A DNA stretch of 64,000 nt from Thermoguttaceae bacterium (GTDB lineage Bacteria; Planctomycetota; Planctomycetia; Pirellulales; Thermoguttaceae): positions 1 through 64,000 of the forward strand of contig JANXBW010000015.1 in the NCBI GenBank assembly GCA_025060325.1. Direction: 5' to 3'. This document shows positions 55,572-64,000 of the stretch, one piece after another; position 1 is the stretch's first letter, and the number at the start of each line of letters is the position of its first letter. The notes beneath the pieces are model-generated. The model saw nothing but the letters and a program-made list of their open reading frames with translations. It was not told where the DNA came from and did no database searches. The translations under genes and the position numbers were made by a program.

Positions 55572-57279
55572 TCGGCCGCACAGTAAGCTCCGCAATGCCG
55601 GCGGTATCATCCACACTTACCAAGCCTATGATCCCAAAAATATTCCTAGCCCGTACCAGCCGCCACCGGATCTAGTGTCCGGCGCGATGGAACACCTTTT
55701 GGCTTACGGTGATCTTCGCGAGCTGACTGAGGAGGAACTGGCTCGGGCAGTACGGATCGACCCCAGTCAAATCGCAGGGTTAGGTCCCAGCCTCCATTCG
55801 CTCATCGAAATGCTCCTTCAGCGCAAAAAGAAGATTTTGGAAACCTACGAGACAGAAACCGTTCTGGAAGAGGCCACCCGGCTCTTTCGCGATTTGGCCG
55901 CTGAAATGAAGCCGCCGCGGGCCTTGGCCTCCTGGTTTCAAAAGGCGGTAGCCGAGGAACAACTCTACGACTTAGAGCGAATCTGGTACCATGTGGAAAA
56001 TGATCGGCCTGATTTTGCTCGTCAACTAATTCGTCTCACTGCCCGCTTAGGGGAAAAGTACCAGATCGAAGAATTGGCGTCGAAGTACCATTTCACAGGC
56101 CGGACGCCGATGACGATTCCCCAGGCCCTGGAGATTAAAGAGGAGCTTGAGACGATCGACCGCCTCCTCAAACAGCTCCAAGAGGCGATGAAAACGGCCC
56201 GGATCGGCATCATCGATTTGAACGAACTGGCTGAATATGCTTCCGAGGAGCAGCTGGACAATCTTCGTCAACTGGCCGAGCGGGTGCGTGAGTATCTTCG
56301 TCAACTGGCCGAACTTCAAGGGCTAGAGCGTGGTCCGGAGGGCTATCGTCTCACCCCTAAAGCCATGCGGATCTTTCAAGGGTATCTCCTCGAACGGATC
56401 TTTAGCGAACTTAAAGCCGCCCGGACAGGTCGCCACCAAGGTCCCATTTTGGGCGAAGGTGCGGTGGAACTCCAAAGCACCAAGCCCTACGAATTTGGCG
56501 ACTCGTTGGCCAATATGGATATCTCCAGCTCTTTCATCAACGCGCTTGTGCGGCAAGGACCATGCCTGCCCGTCCACTTAAAGCCAGAAGATATTGTCAT
56601 CCACAAAACAAAAAACACACCCAAGTGTGCCACTGTGGTCCTTCTGGACATGAGTGGGTCCATGCGTTATTCGGACCTTTATGTCCACGCCAAGCGGATG
56701 GGCATTGCCCTTCACGGATTAATTACGCGGGAGTTTCCCGGCGATTACCTCCAGTTTGTGGAAGTAGCCACGTTCGCCAAACTGCGCCACATTAGCGAGA
56801 TACCGAGCCTTTTGCCAAAAAACCCCACACTTTATGATCCGGTGATCCGCCTCCGAGCAGACATGAGCGACCCACGGATTACCGAACTTGACATCCCCCC
56901 TCATTTCACAAACATCCAACATGGGCTTCAGCTTGCTCGGCGATTGCTGGCCACTCAAGACACCCCCAACCGGCAAATCATCCTCATCACAGACGGCATG
57001 CCCACTGCCCACTTTGAAGGCTCGGTGCTTTATTTACTCTATCCACCCCATCGGGAAACCGAAGCGGCCACACTCCGAGAAGGACGGCTTTGCCACCGCG
57101 AAGGTATTGTTATCAACATCTTCCTGTTACCTACCTGGGGCCAAAGCCGCGAGGATGTGCAGTTTGCCTATCGGCTTGCCCGAGAAACTCAGGGGCGGGT
57201 CTTTTTTGCCGCCGGCAAGGACCTCGATCGGTTTGTGATCTGGGATTACCTCTCCCGCCGCCGGGAAATCATCGGCTAA
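55558..57279 (+). CDS. VWA-domain protein, MoxR partner
   Basis: A 573-residue protein. The long N-terminal half is helical and charged, with a coiled-coil-like stretch at about 190-255 ([18 protein letters not shown]). The C-terminal von Willebrand A domain carries the MIDAS motif DMSGS (364-368) and later ILITDGMPT. No signal peptide or membrane segment, so it is cytosolic. The ATG at 55558 lies inside the end of the MoxR gene (14-nt overlap) with GGGAG about 8 nt upstream; an earlier in-frame start at 55510 is possible. The pairing follows RavA-ViaA and CoxD-CoxE, in which the VWA protein is the substrate adaptor. The client here is unknown. Confidence 0.87.
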   Translation: MKFPDRPHSKLRNAGGIIHTYQAYDPKNIPSPYQPPPDLVSGAMEHLLAYGDLRELTEEELARAVRIDPSQIAGLGPSLHSLIEMLLQRKKKILETYETETVLEEATRLFRDLAAEMKPPRALASWFQKAVAEEQLYDLERIWYHVENDRPDFARQLIRLTARLGEKYQIEELASKYHFTGRTPMTIPQALEIKEELETIDRLLKQLQEAMKTARIGIIDLNELAEYASEEQLDNLRQLAERVREYLRQLAELQGLERGPEGYRLTPKAMRIFQGYLLERIFSELKAARTGRHQGPILGEGAVELQSTKPYEFGDSLANMDISSSFINALVRQGPCLPVHLKPEDIVIHKTKNTPKCATVVLLDMSGSMRYSDLYVHAKRMGIALHGLITREFPGDYLQFVEVATFAKLRHISEIPSLLPKNPTLYDPVIRLRADMSDPRITELDIPPHFTNIQHGLQLARRLLATQDTPNRQIILITDGMPTAHFEGSVLYLLYPPHRETEAATLREGRLCHREGIVINIFLLPTWGQSREDVQFAYRLARETQGRVFFAAGKDLDRFVIWDYLSRRREIIG

Positions 57280-57394
57280 AATAAACATTGGCCGTCCGTT
57301 TCCCCGTCAGCCGACCGGACGCCCCGCTGGTATCCTTTGGTCACTGAGGTGAGTCAAAAATCCTGCGACCTAGGTGCCCGAAGGTCGATTGCGT

Positions 57395-57880
57395 ATGTCC
57401 GTATTGACCGAGCCATACGCTCCCTGCGATCACGAAAGCCGCTGCGGTTGGGAAGGGCACAATAGTCGGCTAACAATGCTTTTCTGCATCTTGTGGACAT
57501 TGCCGAACACCATCTTCGGCCTGGCTTTGGGGGTTATCGGCCTTGTCACCGGGGGAAGCGCCAAACGCTTCGGGAGAGTGCTTGAATTTTGGGGTGGCAT
57601 TTGGCAAACGCTCCTGTCCCGCTTTCCTCTCCCGGGCGGGATCGAGGCAATTACCTTCGGTCACGTCGTGCTCTATCGCTCCGCTCAGTCCCGGCAGAAA
57701 CTGCGAGCTCACGAATTAGTTCACGTCGCTCAGTATGAGCGATGGGGACCACTTTTTATCCCGGCCTACCTTCTGGCCTCAAGTGTTGCCCTTCTGCGCG
57801 GAAAAAATCCTTATGCGGACAACGCTTTTGAGGCGGAAGCTTTCCGGCAGGCTCCTTCCCCCTGGCAAACACAAGGGTAG
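57395..57880 (+). CDS. small membrane protein with HExxH motif
   Basis: A 161-residue protein of unknown function. A hydrophobic segment lies at about 29-52 (MLFCILWTLPNTIFGLALGV) and a second at about 118-134 (GPLFIPAYLLASSVALL). Between them is AHELVHVAQYERWG with H106-E107-x-x-H110, the zinc-binding pattern of small metallopeptidase-like proteins; D142 or E146/E148 in YADNAFEAEA could be the third ligand. The whole HELVHVxQYERWGPLFIPAYLL segment resembles a widespread uncharacterised family. GTG at 57374 and ATG at 57476 are alternative starts. It ends 4 nt before the alginate lyase gene, so the two are likely co-transcribed. Protease activity is inference. Confidence 0.65.
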   Translation: MSVLTEPYAPCDHESRCGWEGHNSRLTMLFCILWTLPNTIFGLALGVIGLVTGGSAKRFGRVLEFWGGIWQTLLSRFPLPGGIEAITFGHVVLYRSAQSRQKLRAHELVHVAQYERWGPLFIPAYLLASSVALLRGKNPYADNAFEAEAFRQAPSPWQTQG

Positions 57881-57884
57881 TGGC

Positions 57885-58613
57885 ATGACGGAGCTCTTAA
57901 CGCTTGTTGCCCTTCTGGCTTGGCCGAGTCTTTCATTGGAGAACGACCACGGCATTTTGCCCGCCGAGCTATTCGATTTTTCGCGCTGGAAACTCACTCT
58001 GCCTGTTGACACAGATCGCCCTGGCTCGCCGGATGAGGTTACTCCCTCCCAGCTCCGGACGTTTGTCGACGGCCAATTCTTCTTCGTGGATGAGGACCGT
58101 AAGGGAGTCGTTTTCCGTGCACCTTGTGGTGGTAAGCCGACAAGAGGTTCCCGCTATCCACGATGTGAATTGCGGGAAATGGCAGACGCCCAGAAACTGG
58201 CCGCCTGGAGCACCACAGCCGGACGACATGCCCTTTCGGCCACCTTGGCAATACGCAAAACACCGCCGGTCAAACGGCATGTCGTTTGCGCTCAAATCCA
58301 CGACGACCGGGACGACGTGTTGATGATTCGCTTGGAAGACAGGAAGTTACTCATCGAACGCGAAGACGAACCTGATGTGGTCCTTGAGCCTAACTACAGG
58401 CTGGGCACACCTTTCGAGCTTCGCATGGAGGCAGGCCAAGGCCGAATCCGCGTGTGGTACGAAGGCAAGCTCAAGCTCGATTGGTCCGCACGCCGAAAGG
58501 GCTGTTACTTCAAAGTGGGCTGCTATCCCCAATCAAACCCCACCGAGGGCGACCCACCTGATTCCGTCGCCGAGGTCGTCCTTTACAAGCTTGAGCTTGT
58601 CCACGAACCCTAA
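57885..58613 (+). CDS. polysaccharide lyase family 7 (alginate lyase)
   Basis: A 242-residue PL7 enzyme with a short N-terminal signal-like segment (about 3-18). The three family motifs are present: RCELR (R93, E95, R97), QIH (Q137, H139) and YFKVGCY (Y208, K210, Y214), which supply the beta-elimination residues. In PL7 the QIH variant is associated with preference for guluronate-containing blocks; specificity is not proven here. A longer frame from 57735 overlaps the previous gene, but the ATG at 57885 with AAGGG upstream starts at the signal. Only 4 nt separate it from the HExxH membrane-protein gene. It probably works in the periplasm or outside the cell. Confidence 0.85.
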   Translation: MTELLTLVALLAWPSLSLENDHGILPAELFDFSRWKLTLPVDTDRPGSPDEVTPSQLRTFVDGQFFFVDEDRKGVVFRAPCGGKPTRGSRYPRCELREMADAQKLAAWSTTAGRHALSATLAIRKTPPVKRHVVCAQIHDDRDDVLMIRLEDRKLLIEREDEPDVVLEPNYRLGTPFELRMEAGQGRIRVWYEGKLKLDWSARRKGCYFKVGCYPQSNPTEGDPPDSVAEVVLYKLELVHEP

Positions 58614-59279
58614 AAGACCGTCTTCACCCCTGTCTGCGGGAAGCGATTCTCGGCGGCAAGTTTCAAAAACCTCTTACCCTCGCCTCAAGCTACGGGAAAT
58701 AGACACGCCCGGCATGTTGTGGGCTAAACCGGGGCTAGCCACCCGCGTTGATCCGTGGCCGCCGGCAAGATCCCCCCTTGAACACCCTCACAAAGACTGC
58801 GTTCAAAAACCCTGACAGCTTAGACGCACACTCCCGCAGAGGCCCCGGGGACAGCTTGACCGCCAGGCAACCGAGGGGAGACCACAAGCCAGCTAAGGGC
58901 CGAAGCACCGCGGAATAGCCTCAAGAAACCCTCGTCGAAACCTTGCAGCTAGTGGTATCGGTCTTGATTCTAAACACGGTGTCTCAACCCTCCGAAATAC
59001 AGCCGGACAAGTCGAATCTCGGGAAAGCCCTGCAGGTGCTACCTTCCGGCCTGCGCCTTGCCCCGCAGGGCGCCCTCCCATCGGCGGTGCGAAGGAGCCA
59101 CAGGCGAATCTAGGTTTAAATGTCAACTTATGAGCGAGTGTGGACTCCCGCTCGGAGCATTGGACAGACGCTCTCCGAGCTTGCTTTCGGCCTTCGAGCG
59201 GGTCCTCGGGAGCGGCCGGCACGAATCTTTCCGATTCCCACCCTCCGCTTGAATACGCTTGAGCATTACCAATCTGGCT
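58614..59279. other. gene-free convergent stretch
   Basis: Between the convergent alginate lyase and clpB genes. A GC-rich 5-bp hairpin near 59051 has no T tract. No gene or clear terminator seen. Confidence 0.4.
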
Positions 59280-61940
59280 TTACTTTGCCGCTGTTTTCAG
59301 GGCGGGCCCAGGAACCTCCTCAAAGACGAATTCCTCGTCACGATAGTCCACACGGATGGAGACGCCTTCGTCCCATTGGTGCTTAAGCATTTCTACAGCC
59401 AGCGGGTTTTGGATCCGCCGCTGGATCACCCGCCGCACCGGCCGGGCACCAAAGACCGGATCGTAGCCTTCCTCGGCAATAGCGTCCACAACCGCGTTGG
59501 TAAACTCCAGGTGGATCTGCTTCTGAGCCAATTGGGCAGCAAATCGCTTGAGCTGGAGCTCGACCACCTTGCGAATATGCTCTCGGCTAAGCGGTCGGAA
59601 GATGATAATTTCGTCAATTCGGTTGAGAAATTCCGGCAAGAAGTGCTTCCGCAAGATGCCAAAGACCGCCTCCCGCATTTCCTCCACATCGCCACCTTCG
59701 CGGGCAATTTCCTGGATCATCTGACTGCCCAGGTTACTCGTCATAACGATAATTGTGTTGGTAAAGTCAACGGTATGGCCCAGGTTATCCGTGAGGCGAC
59801 CGTCATCAAGAACTTGCAGGAGAATATTGAACACGTCATGATGGGCCTTTTCGATTTCGTCAAGGAGCACAACAGAATACGGCCGGCGGCGAATAGCCTC
59901 GGTTAGTCGCCCGCCTTCCTCGTAGCCTACATAGCCCGGCGGAGCGCCAATGAGCCGGCTGACTGTGTGCCGCTCCATGAACTCCGACATATCGAGGCGA
60001 ACCATCGCCCGTTCGTCATCAAAAAGGACCTCCGCCAAAGCCTTACAGAGCTCGGTCTTGCCCACTCCCGTTGGCCCGAGGAAGATAAACGAACCAATCG
60101 GCCGATTAGGATCCTGGAGTCCCGCTCGGCTCCGCCGCACGGCGTTTGCCACCGCCTCCACAGCCTCCTCTTGGTCCACCACGCGTTGATGAATACGATC
60201 CTCCAGCACAAGGAGCTTTTGCCGCTCGGTTTCGAGCATCCGCGCCACCGGGATACCGGTCCAGGCACTAACCACCTCGGCAATTTCCTCGGGACCGACT
60301 TCCGTCCGCAGGAGCCGACGGGCGCTGCCGTCACCGGCCACCGCCTCGAGTGCCTTCAATCGCTCTTCGAGCTCTTTCTGACGATTGGTGAGGCGAAGCA
60401 ATTCCTGGAACTCTTCCTCCGGCGGCAAAATCCCGGCCGACTGCTTACTGTGGATGCTTGCCCGAAGCTGATTGGCCTGGTGCTGGACTTCGTTTAATTC
60501 CTCGCGGAGCCGATGGAGATCAGTAAGTGCTGCTTTTTCCCGTTCCCATTGTGCACGAAGGGCGGAGAGTTTTTCTCGCAATTCCGCCATTTCCTTTTGC
60601 ACTTCGGCCAAGCGCTGCTTGGCAGCCTCATCGGTTTCGTCGGCCAGTTGACGAGCAGCCAGTTCCAGCTGCACAAGCCGACGCTGCACCTCGTCGATTT
60701 CCGCCGGGACGCTTTCCAGTTCCATGACGACCCGGCTCATTGCCTCGTCCATCAAGTCGATGGCCTTGTCCGGGAGGTAACGGTCGTGGATATAGCGGTG
60801 GGAAAGGGTTGCCGCCGCCACCAGGGCGGAATCCTTGATCTTCACCCCGCGGTGGTGCGCTTCGTACCGAGGTTTTAATCCACGGAGAATCGCGATGGTA
60901 TCCTCGACCGAAGGCTCGCCGATATAAATTGGCTGGAAGCGGCGCTCCAGGGCAGCGTCTTTTTCGACGTACTTACGATACTCATCTAGTGTTGTTGCCC
61001 CGATGCAGCGAAGCTCGCCGCGGGCAAGGGCGGGCTTAAGCAAATTGGCGGCATCCGCGGTGGCACCTTCCGCCCGCCCAGCACCAACCACCGTGTGAAG
61101 CTCGTCGATAAAGAGCATCACCCGGCCTTCGGATTCTTGCACCTCTCGCAGGACGGCCTTCAATCGTTCTTCGAATTCGCCTCGGTATTTTGCCCCGGCA
61201 AGGAGTGCCCCCATATCTAGGGCGATGATCGTCCGATCCTTTAGGCTTTGGGGTACATCACCCTCGGCAATCCGTAAGGCCAAACCCTCCACAATCGCCG
61301 TTTTGCCAACACCGGGGTCACCAATGAGAACCGGATTGTTCTTTGTTCGTCGACAAAGAACTTGGATGACACGGCGAATCTCCTGATCTCGGCCGATGAC
61401 CGGATCTAATTTGCCGCGACGGGCACGCTCGACCAAATCGATGCCGTAGCGCTCCAGTGCCCGGAACTTGGCCTCCGGTTCTTGATCTGTCACGCGGGCT
61501 GTCCCCCGGATGGCCCGAAGAGCCTTAAGCACATCATCCGGCCGGACAGCGTTCAGCTCTAAAAGGCGCTTGGCCTTGGAGTCAACTTTCGTTAGTGCAA
61601 GCAGCAGATGCTCCGTGGAGACGTAATCGTCCTTCATGCTATCGGCCTCGCGGAAGGCCGCCTCCAGCACCCGCTGCAAGGCCGTACCCACACCCGGCGG
61701 ACTCCCCCCGGAGACTTTCGGGAAGTGCCGCATCTCGGCCTCGATCATCCGGTTAAGCTGATTCCAGTTGACTCCGATTCGCTCAAGAATTGGGCGACAA
61801 AGCCCCTCCGGCTGTTCGATAAGTGCCACAAGAAGATGAAGCGGGTCGATCTCCGGATGGCCCTGCCGACCGGCGATCGATTGGGCCTCTTGCAGGGCTT
61901 CTTGGCTTTTGATCGTCAACTTGTCAAATCGGAATGCCAT
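59280..61940 (-). CDS. clpB: disaggregase chaperone ClpB
   Basis: An 886-residue Hsp100 disaggregase of normal length. N-domain Clp repeats at about 1-145 ([29 protein letters not shown]). Walker A1 is GDPGVGKT (207-214) with [12 protein letters not shown] downstream. The M-domain coiled coil is at about 410-530 ([20 protein letters not shown]). Walker A2 is GPTGVGKTE in the C-terminal ring, followed by [20 protein letters not shown]. It works with DnaK to resolve aggregates after heat stress. AAAAGGTG precedes the ATG. dnaK lies upstream on the same strand, 441 nt away, with an inverted repeat and a terminator-like hairpin between them. Confidence 0.96.
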   Translation of the reverse strand: MAFRFDKLTIKSQEALQEAQSIAGRQGHPEIDPLHLLVALIEQPEGLCRPILERIGVNWNQLNRMIEAEMRHFPKVSGGSPPGVGTALQRVLEAAFREADSMKDDYVSTEHLLLALTKVDSKAKRLLELNAVRPDDVLKALRAIRGTARVTDQEPEAKFRALERYGIDLVERARRGKLDPVIGRDQEIRRVIQVLCRRTKNNPVLIGDPGVGKTAIVEGLALRIAEGDVPQSLKDRTIIALDMGALLAGAKYRGEFEERLKAVLREVQESEGRVMLFIDELHTVVGAGRAEGATADAANLLKPALARGELRCIGATTLDEYRKYVEKDAALERRFQPIYIGEPSVEDTIAILRGLKPRYEAHHRGVKIKDSALVAAATLSHRYIHDRYLPDKAIDLMDEAMSRVVMELESVPAEIDEVQRRLVQLELAARQLADETDEAAKQRLAEVQKEMAELREKLSALRAQWEREKAALTDLHRLREELNEVQHQANQLRASIHSKQSAGILPPEEEFQELLRLTNRQKELEERLKALEAVAGDGSARRLLRTEVGPEEIAEVVSAWTGIPVARMLETERQKLLVLEDRIHQRVVDQEEAVEAVANAVRRSRAGLQDPNRPIGSFIFLGPTGVGKTELCKALAEVLFDDERAMVRLDMSEFMERHTVSRLIGAPPGYVGYEEGGRLTEAIRRRPYSVVLLDEIEKAHHDVFNILLQVLDDGRLTDNLGHTVDFTNTIIVMTSNLGSQMIQEIAREGGDVEEMREAVFGILRKHFLPEFLNRIDEIIIFRPLSREHIRKVVELQLKRFAAQLAQKQIHLEFTNAVVDAIAEEGYDPVFGARPVRRVIQRRIQNPLAVEMLKHQWDEGVSIRVDYRDEEFVFEEVPGPALKTAAK

Positions 61941-62153
61941 AGGTCAACACCTTTTCTTTTCTCTAACTGCTCCAGGCTCGAGCAAATCTCGACCGCCCTG
62001 TCCGGTCAGTCGCTCAACCCGCGGTTGCCCCAGACCGAATTCTAAGGCCGGCAATATCCTCCAGAAAACCCTCGTCCGATTAGCGGCAACCTCGGCCCAG
62101 CTTGGGAACCAACCACAAGTTCAGTCGCAATCAACCGGGCAATCAGCCGGCAT

Positions 62154-62206
62154 AAAAACGGGATCGAAGCATGCACCGGAGCAGCCCAGTGCACTCTCCG
62201 ATCCCG
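62154..62206 (-). terminator. terminator-like cruciform after dnaK
   Basis: On the minus strand CGGGATCG pairs with CGATCCCG (8 bp; 62159-62166 with 62199-62206), and inside it TGCAC pairs with GTGCA. TTTTT follows directly (A run at 62154-62158 on the plus strand). It lies about 175 nt past the dnaK stop. Confidence 0.6.
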
Positions 62207-62230
62207 GAAGCTTCCGTGACTTGCCGCGGC

Positions 62231-62265
62231 TTTAAACCCGAGAACTAAGTTCTTGAGTGTTTAAA
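62231..62265. promoter_or_regulatory. compound inverted repeat between dnaK and clpB
   Basis: TTTAAAC (62231-62237) and GTTTAAA (62259-62265) form an outer inverted pair; AGAACT (62241-62246) and AGTTCT (62248-62253) form an inner pair around a single A. The 35-bp unit is near-symmetric and lies about 290 nt upstream of clpB. It could be an operator for a heat-shock repressor or an RNA hairpin in the dnaK 3' end. Function is inferred. Confidence 0.45.
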
Positions 62266-62381
62266 ACCTGTTCGCTCGACTTGACACCGGTCCGAAGCTT
62301 CGCCGAGCGGGACACTTCCTTGCGCGCCCGGCGGCAAGCGGAACAAGCCACAAGGCTACATCGTTGACTTTCCAACGACGG

Positions 62382-64000
62382 TTAGCCTTTCACCTCGTAG
62401 TCGGCATCAATCGTATCATCCTGCGCGGTCTGGGTGCGGCTACCGCCCGTGCCGGCAGTCTGCGTGGCCCGAGCGCCCACCGACTCGTACAGTGCCTTGC
62501 TAAAGGCATGCAGGGTTTGTTCTAGCTCCCGAAGCGCCGCTTTGATTTGCTCGGCATTGTCTTTTTTGGCGACCTCTTTTGCACGATTCATCGCGTTTTC
62601 CATGGCTTGGCGGTCGGCAGGCCGGATCTTGTCCGGATGCTCCCGCATGAACTTCTCGATCTGCCAGCACATGTTGTCCACTTGGTTGCGGAGCTCGGCC
62701 AGTTCGCGTTTCTTGCGGTCTTCCTCAGCGTACATTTCGGCCTCGCGCCGCATCCGTTCGATTTCCTCCTTGGACAAGCCGGCTGATTGCTCAATCCGCA
62801 CCCGCTGCTCCTTGCCGGTGCCAAGGTCCTTAGCCGTCACATGCAAGATGCCGTTTGCGTCGATATCGAAGGTGACCTCAATCTGCGGCACACCCCGCGG
62901 TGCAGGCGGAATACCCTCCAGGTTGAACATCCCCAGCAGCCGGTTGTCGGCCGCCATCGGACGTTCGCCCTGATAGACCTTAATCGTGACGGCTGTCTGG
63001 TTGTCCTCGGCGGTGCTAAAGATCTGCTTCCGCTCGCAAGGGATAGTGGTGTTGCGTTCGACAATCTTCGTAAACACACCACCTAGGGTTTCAATCCCAA
63101 GCGAAAGCGGAGTCACGTCCAGCAGGAGCACATCCTGCAATTCGCCCGCTAGCACCGCACCCTGAATGGCAGCGCCAACGGCCACCACCTCGTCGGGGTT
63201 GACACCCTTGTGCGGCTCTTTACCGAAGATTTCTCGGACCAAGGCCTGTACCTTGGGAATCCGTGTCGAACCGCCGACGAGCACCACTTCGTCGATATCC
63301 TGAGGCCGGAGCTTGGCGTCCTTCAGGGCCTGCATCACCGGGCCCCGGCACCGCTCGATGAGATGGTCAACAAGCTGCTCGAACTTGGCCCGGGTAATGG
63401 TCATTTGCAAGTGCTTCGGGCCACTGGCATCTGCGGTAATAAAGGGCAGGTTAATGGTGGTCGTTTGCGTCGAGCTTAACTCCTTCTTAGCCTTTTCGCA
63501 GGCCTCTTGGAGCCGCTGCAAGGCCATCGGGTCCTTCCGCAGGTCGATACCATGTTCCTTCTGAAATTCGTCGGCCACGTATTTGATCAGTTCTTCGTCG
63601 AAGTCGTCGCCACCCAAGTGGGTGTCACCATTGGTGCTAATGACGCGGAAGACACCCTCGGCCACCTCCAGGATGGAAATGTCAAACGTGCCCCCACCCA
63701 GGTCGAAGACGGCGATCTTCTTGGCTTCGCCCTTCTTGTCCAGACCGTAGGCGAGTGAAGCGGCGGTAGGCTCGTTGATGATTCGCACAACCTCCAGGCC
63801 GGCAATTTCCCCAGCGTCTTTGGTGGCTTGCCGCTGGGCGTCGTTGAAGTAGGCCGGCACTGTAATCACTGCCTTGTTGACGCGGTGACCAAGGTAAGCT
63901 TCGGCAGCATCCTTCAGTTTACGAAGCACCCACGCCGAGATCTCCGGCGGCGTGTACAGTTTGTCCCCCACGCGCACCTTAACATACTCGTCCGGGGCAC
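62382..64000 (-). CDS. dnaK: chaperone DnaK (Hsp70), N-terminus beyond the window
   Basis: The last 538 residues of an Hsp70; the reading frame is open to the window edge ([20 protein letters not shown]), so about 100 N-terminal residues are missing. Nucleotide-binding-domain signatures: [51 protein letters not shown] and [14 protein letters not shown]. The substrate-binding domain has [14 protein letters not shown] and NTTIP. The C-terminal tail [12 protein letters not shown] matches the usual EEVD-like bacterial ending. It folds and, with ClpB, disaggregates proteins using ATP. DnaJ and GrpE are not in the window. A terminator-like hairpin lies about 175 nt past its stop. Confidence 0.97.
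   Translation of the reverse strand, partial: APDEYVKVRVGDKLYTPPEISAWVLRKLKDAAEAYLGHRVNKAVITVPAYFNDAQRQATKDAGEIAGLEVVRIINEPTAASLAYGLDKKGEAKKIAVFDLGGGTFDISILEVAEGVFRVISTNGDTHLGGDDFDEELIKYVADEFQKEHGIDLRKDPMALQRLQEACEKAKKELSSTQTTTINLPFITADASGPKHLQMTITRAKFEQLVDHLIERCRGPVMQALKDAKLRPQDIDEVVLVGGSTRIPKVQALVREIFGKEPHKGVNPDEVVAVGAAIQGAVLAGELQDVLLLDVTPLSLGIETLGGVFTKIVERNTTIPCERKQIFSTAEDNQTAVTIKVYQGERPMAADNRLLGMFNLEGIPPAPRGVPQIEVTFDIDANGILHVTAKDLGTGKEQRVRIEQSAGLSKEEIERMRREAEMYAEEDRKKRELAELRNQVDNMCWQIEKFMREHPDKIRPADRQAMENAMNRAKEVAKKDNAEQIKAALRELEQTLHAFSKALYESVGARATQTAGTGGSRTQTAQDDTIDADYEVKG

Larger units (their letters stand above)
61941..62381. other. dnaK-clpB intergenic stretch
   Basis: Contains the compound inverted repeat (62231-62265) and the terminator-like hairpin (62154-62206), listed separately. 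No CIRCE-type element (TTAGCACTC-N9-GAGTGCTAA) is visible. No gene. Confidence 0.6.

Noticed and set aside
62152-62170. A stretch AAAAACGGGATCGAAGC resembling the end of the CRISPR repeat
   Set aside because: Only about 12 nt match, it lies within a terminator-like hairpin, and there is no second copy or spacer spacing.

Overview
The window reads as chromosomal DNA of a GC-rich member of the Planctomycetota, probably a thermophilic Pirellulales/Thermogutta-like lineage (inference; no rRNA or other phylogenetic marker is present). Supporting signs are a DUF1598 protein (a family I know almost only from planctomycetes), a periplasmic sulfatase, a Tat-exported Gfo/Idh/MocA oxidoreductase, a secretin with an Ala-rich repeat N-terminus, a MoxR/VWA pair, a collagen-like Gly-Pro lipoprotein and unusually long gene-free gaps. 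I see no rRNA, tRNA, transposase, integrase or prophage gene. Layout: 1-226 is the trailer end of a CRISPR array whose leader and any cas genes lie outside the window. 1.3-5.7 kb is a giant exported GH2-like protein. 5.9-12.7 kb is a minus-strand run of RsmE, a carbon-nitrogen hydrolase, a GT4 glycosyltransferase, an alkaline phosphatase and a sulfatase. 13.2-17.4 kb holds an orphan Hpt protein, a divergent phosphoglycerate kinase and the DUF1598 protein. 17.6-25.4 kb is a minus-strand alpha-glucan block: glycogen synthase, GH57 amylase, a GalT-family nucleotidyltransferase and a GH57 4-alpha-glucanotransferase. 26-33.5 kb holds an orphan nuclease-like protein, a lipid kinase, KdsA, a lipoprotein with a degenerate transglutaminase fold, and MtaB. 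34.4-47.6 kb is an envelope-rich zone: the secretin, a small ABM monooxygenase, the collagen-like lipoprotein, two thioredoxin-fold exported proteins and a HEAT/TPR protein. 47.7-53.1 kb has an alpha/beta hydrolase, the Gfo/Idh/MocA protein, an HD phosphohydrolase and TsaD. 54.1-58.6 kb is a plus-strand set of MoxR ATPase, VWA protein (14-nt overlap), a small HExxH membrane protein and a PL7 alginate lyase (4-nt gap). The window closes with minus-strand clpB and a dnaK cut by the window edge. How they fit together: the glucan block can build glycogen (GlgA), remodel it (4-alpha-glucanotransferase) and degrade it (GH57 amylase), with the GalT-like enzyme linking sugar phosphates and nucleotide sugars. 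The GH2-like protein, sulfatase, phosphatase, PL7 lyase and Gfo/Idh protein fit scavenging of sulfated or acidic polysaccharides in the periplasm. KdsA (Kdo synthesis) and the secretin imply a Gram-negative-type outer membrane. DnaK and ClpB form the disaggregation team; a compound inverted repeat and a terminator-like hairpin lie between their genes. No single locus is a clear new defence or mobile system. The least explained items are the orphan nuclease-like protein, the MoxR/VWA pair with an altered Walker B, the HExxH membrane protein next to an alginate lyase, and the dnaK-clpB palindrome. Start codons were often moved downstream of the longest reading frame to fit Shine-Dalgarno sequences, signal peptides or family alignment; each case is explained.
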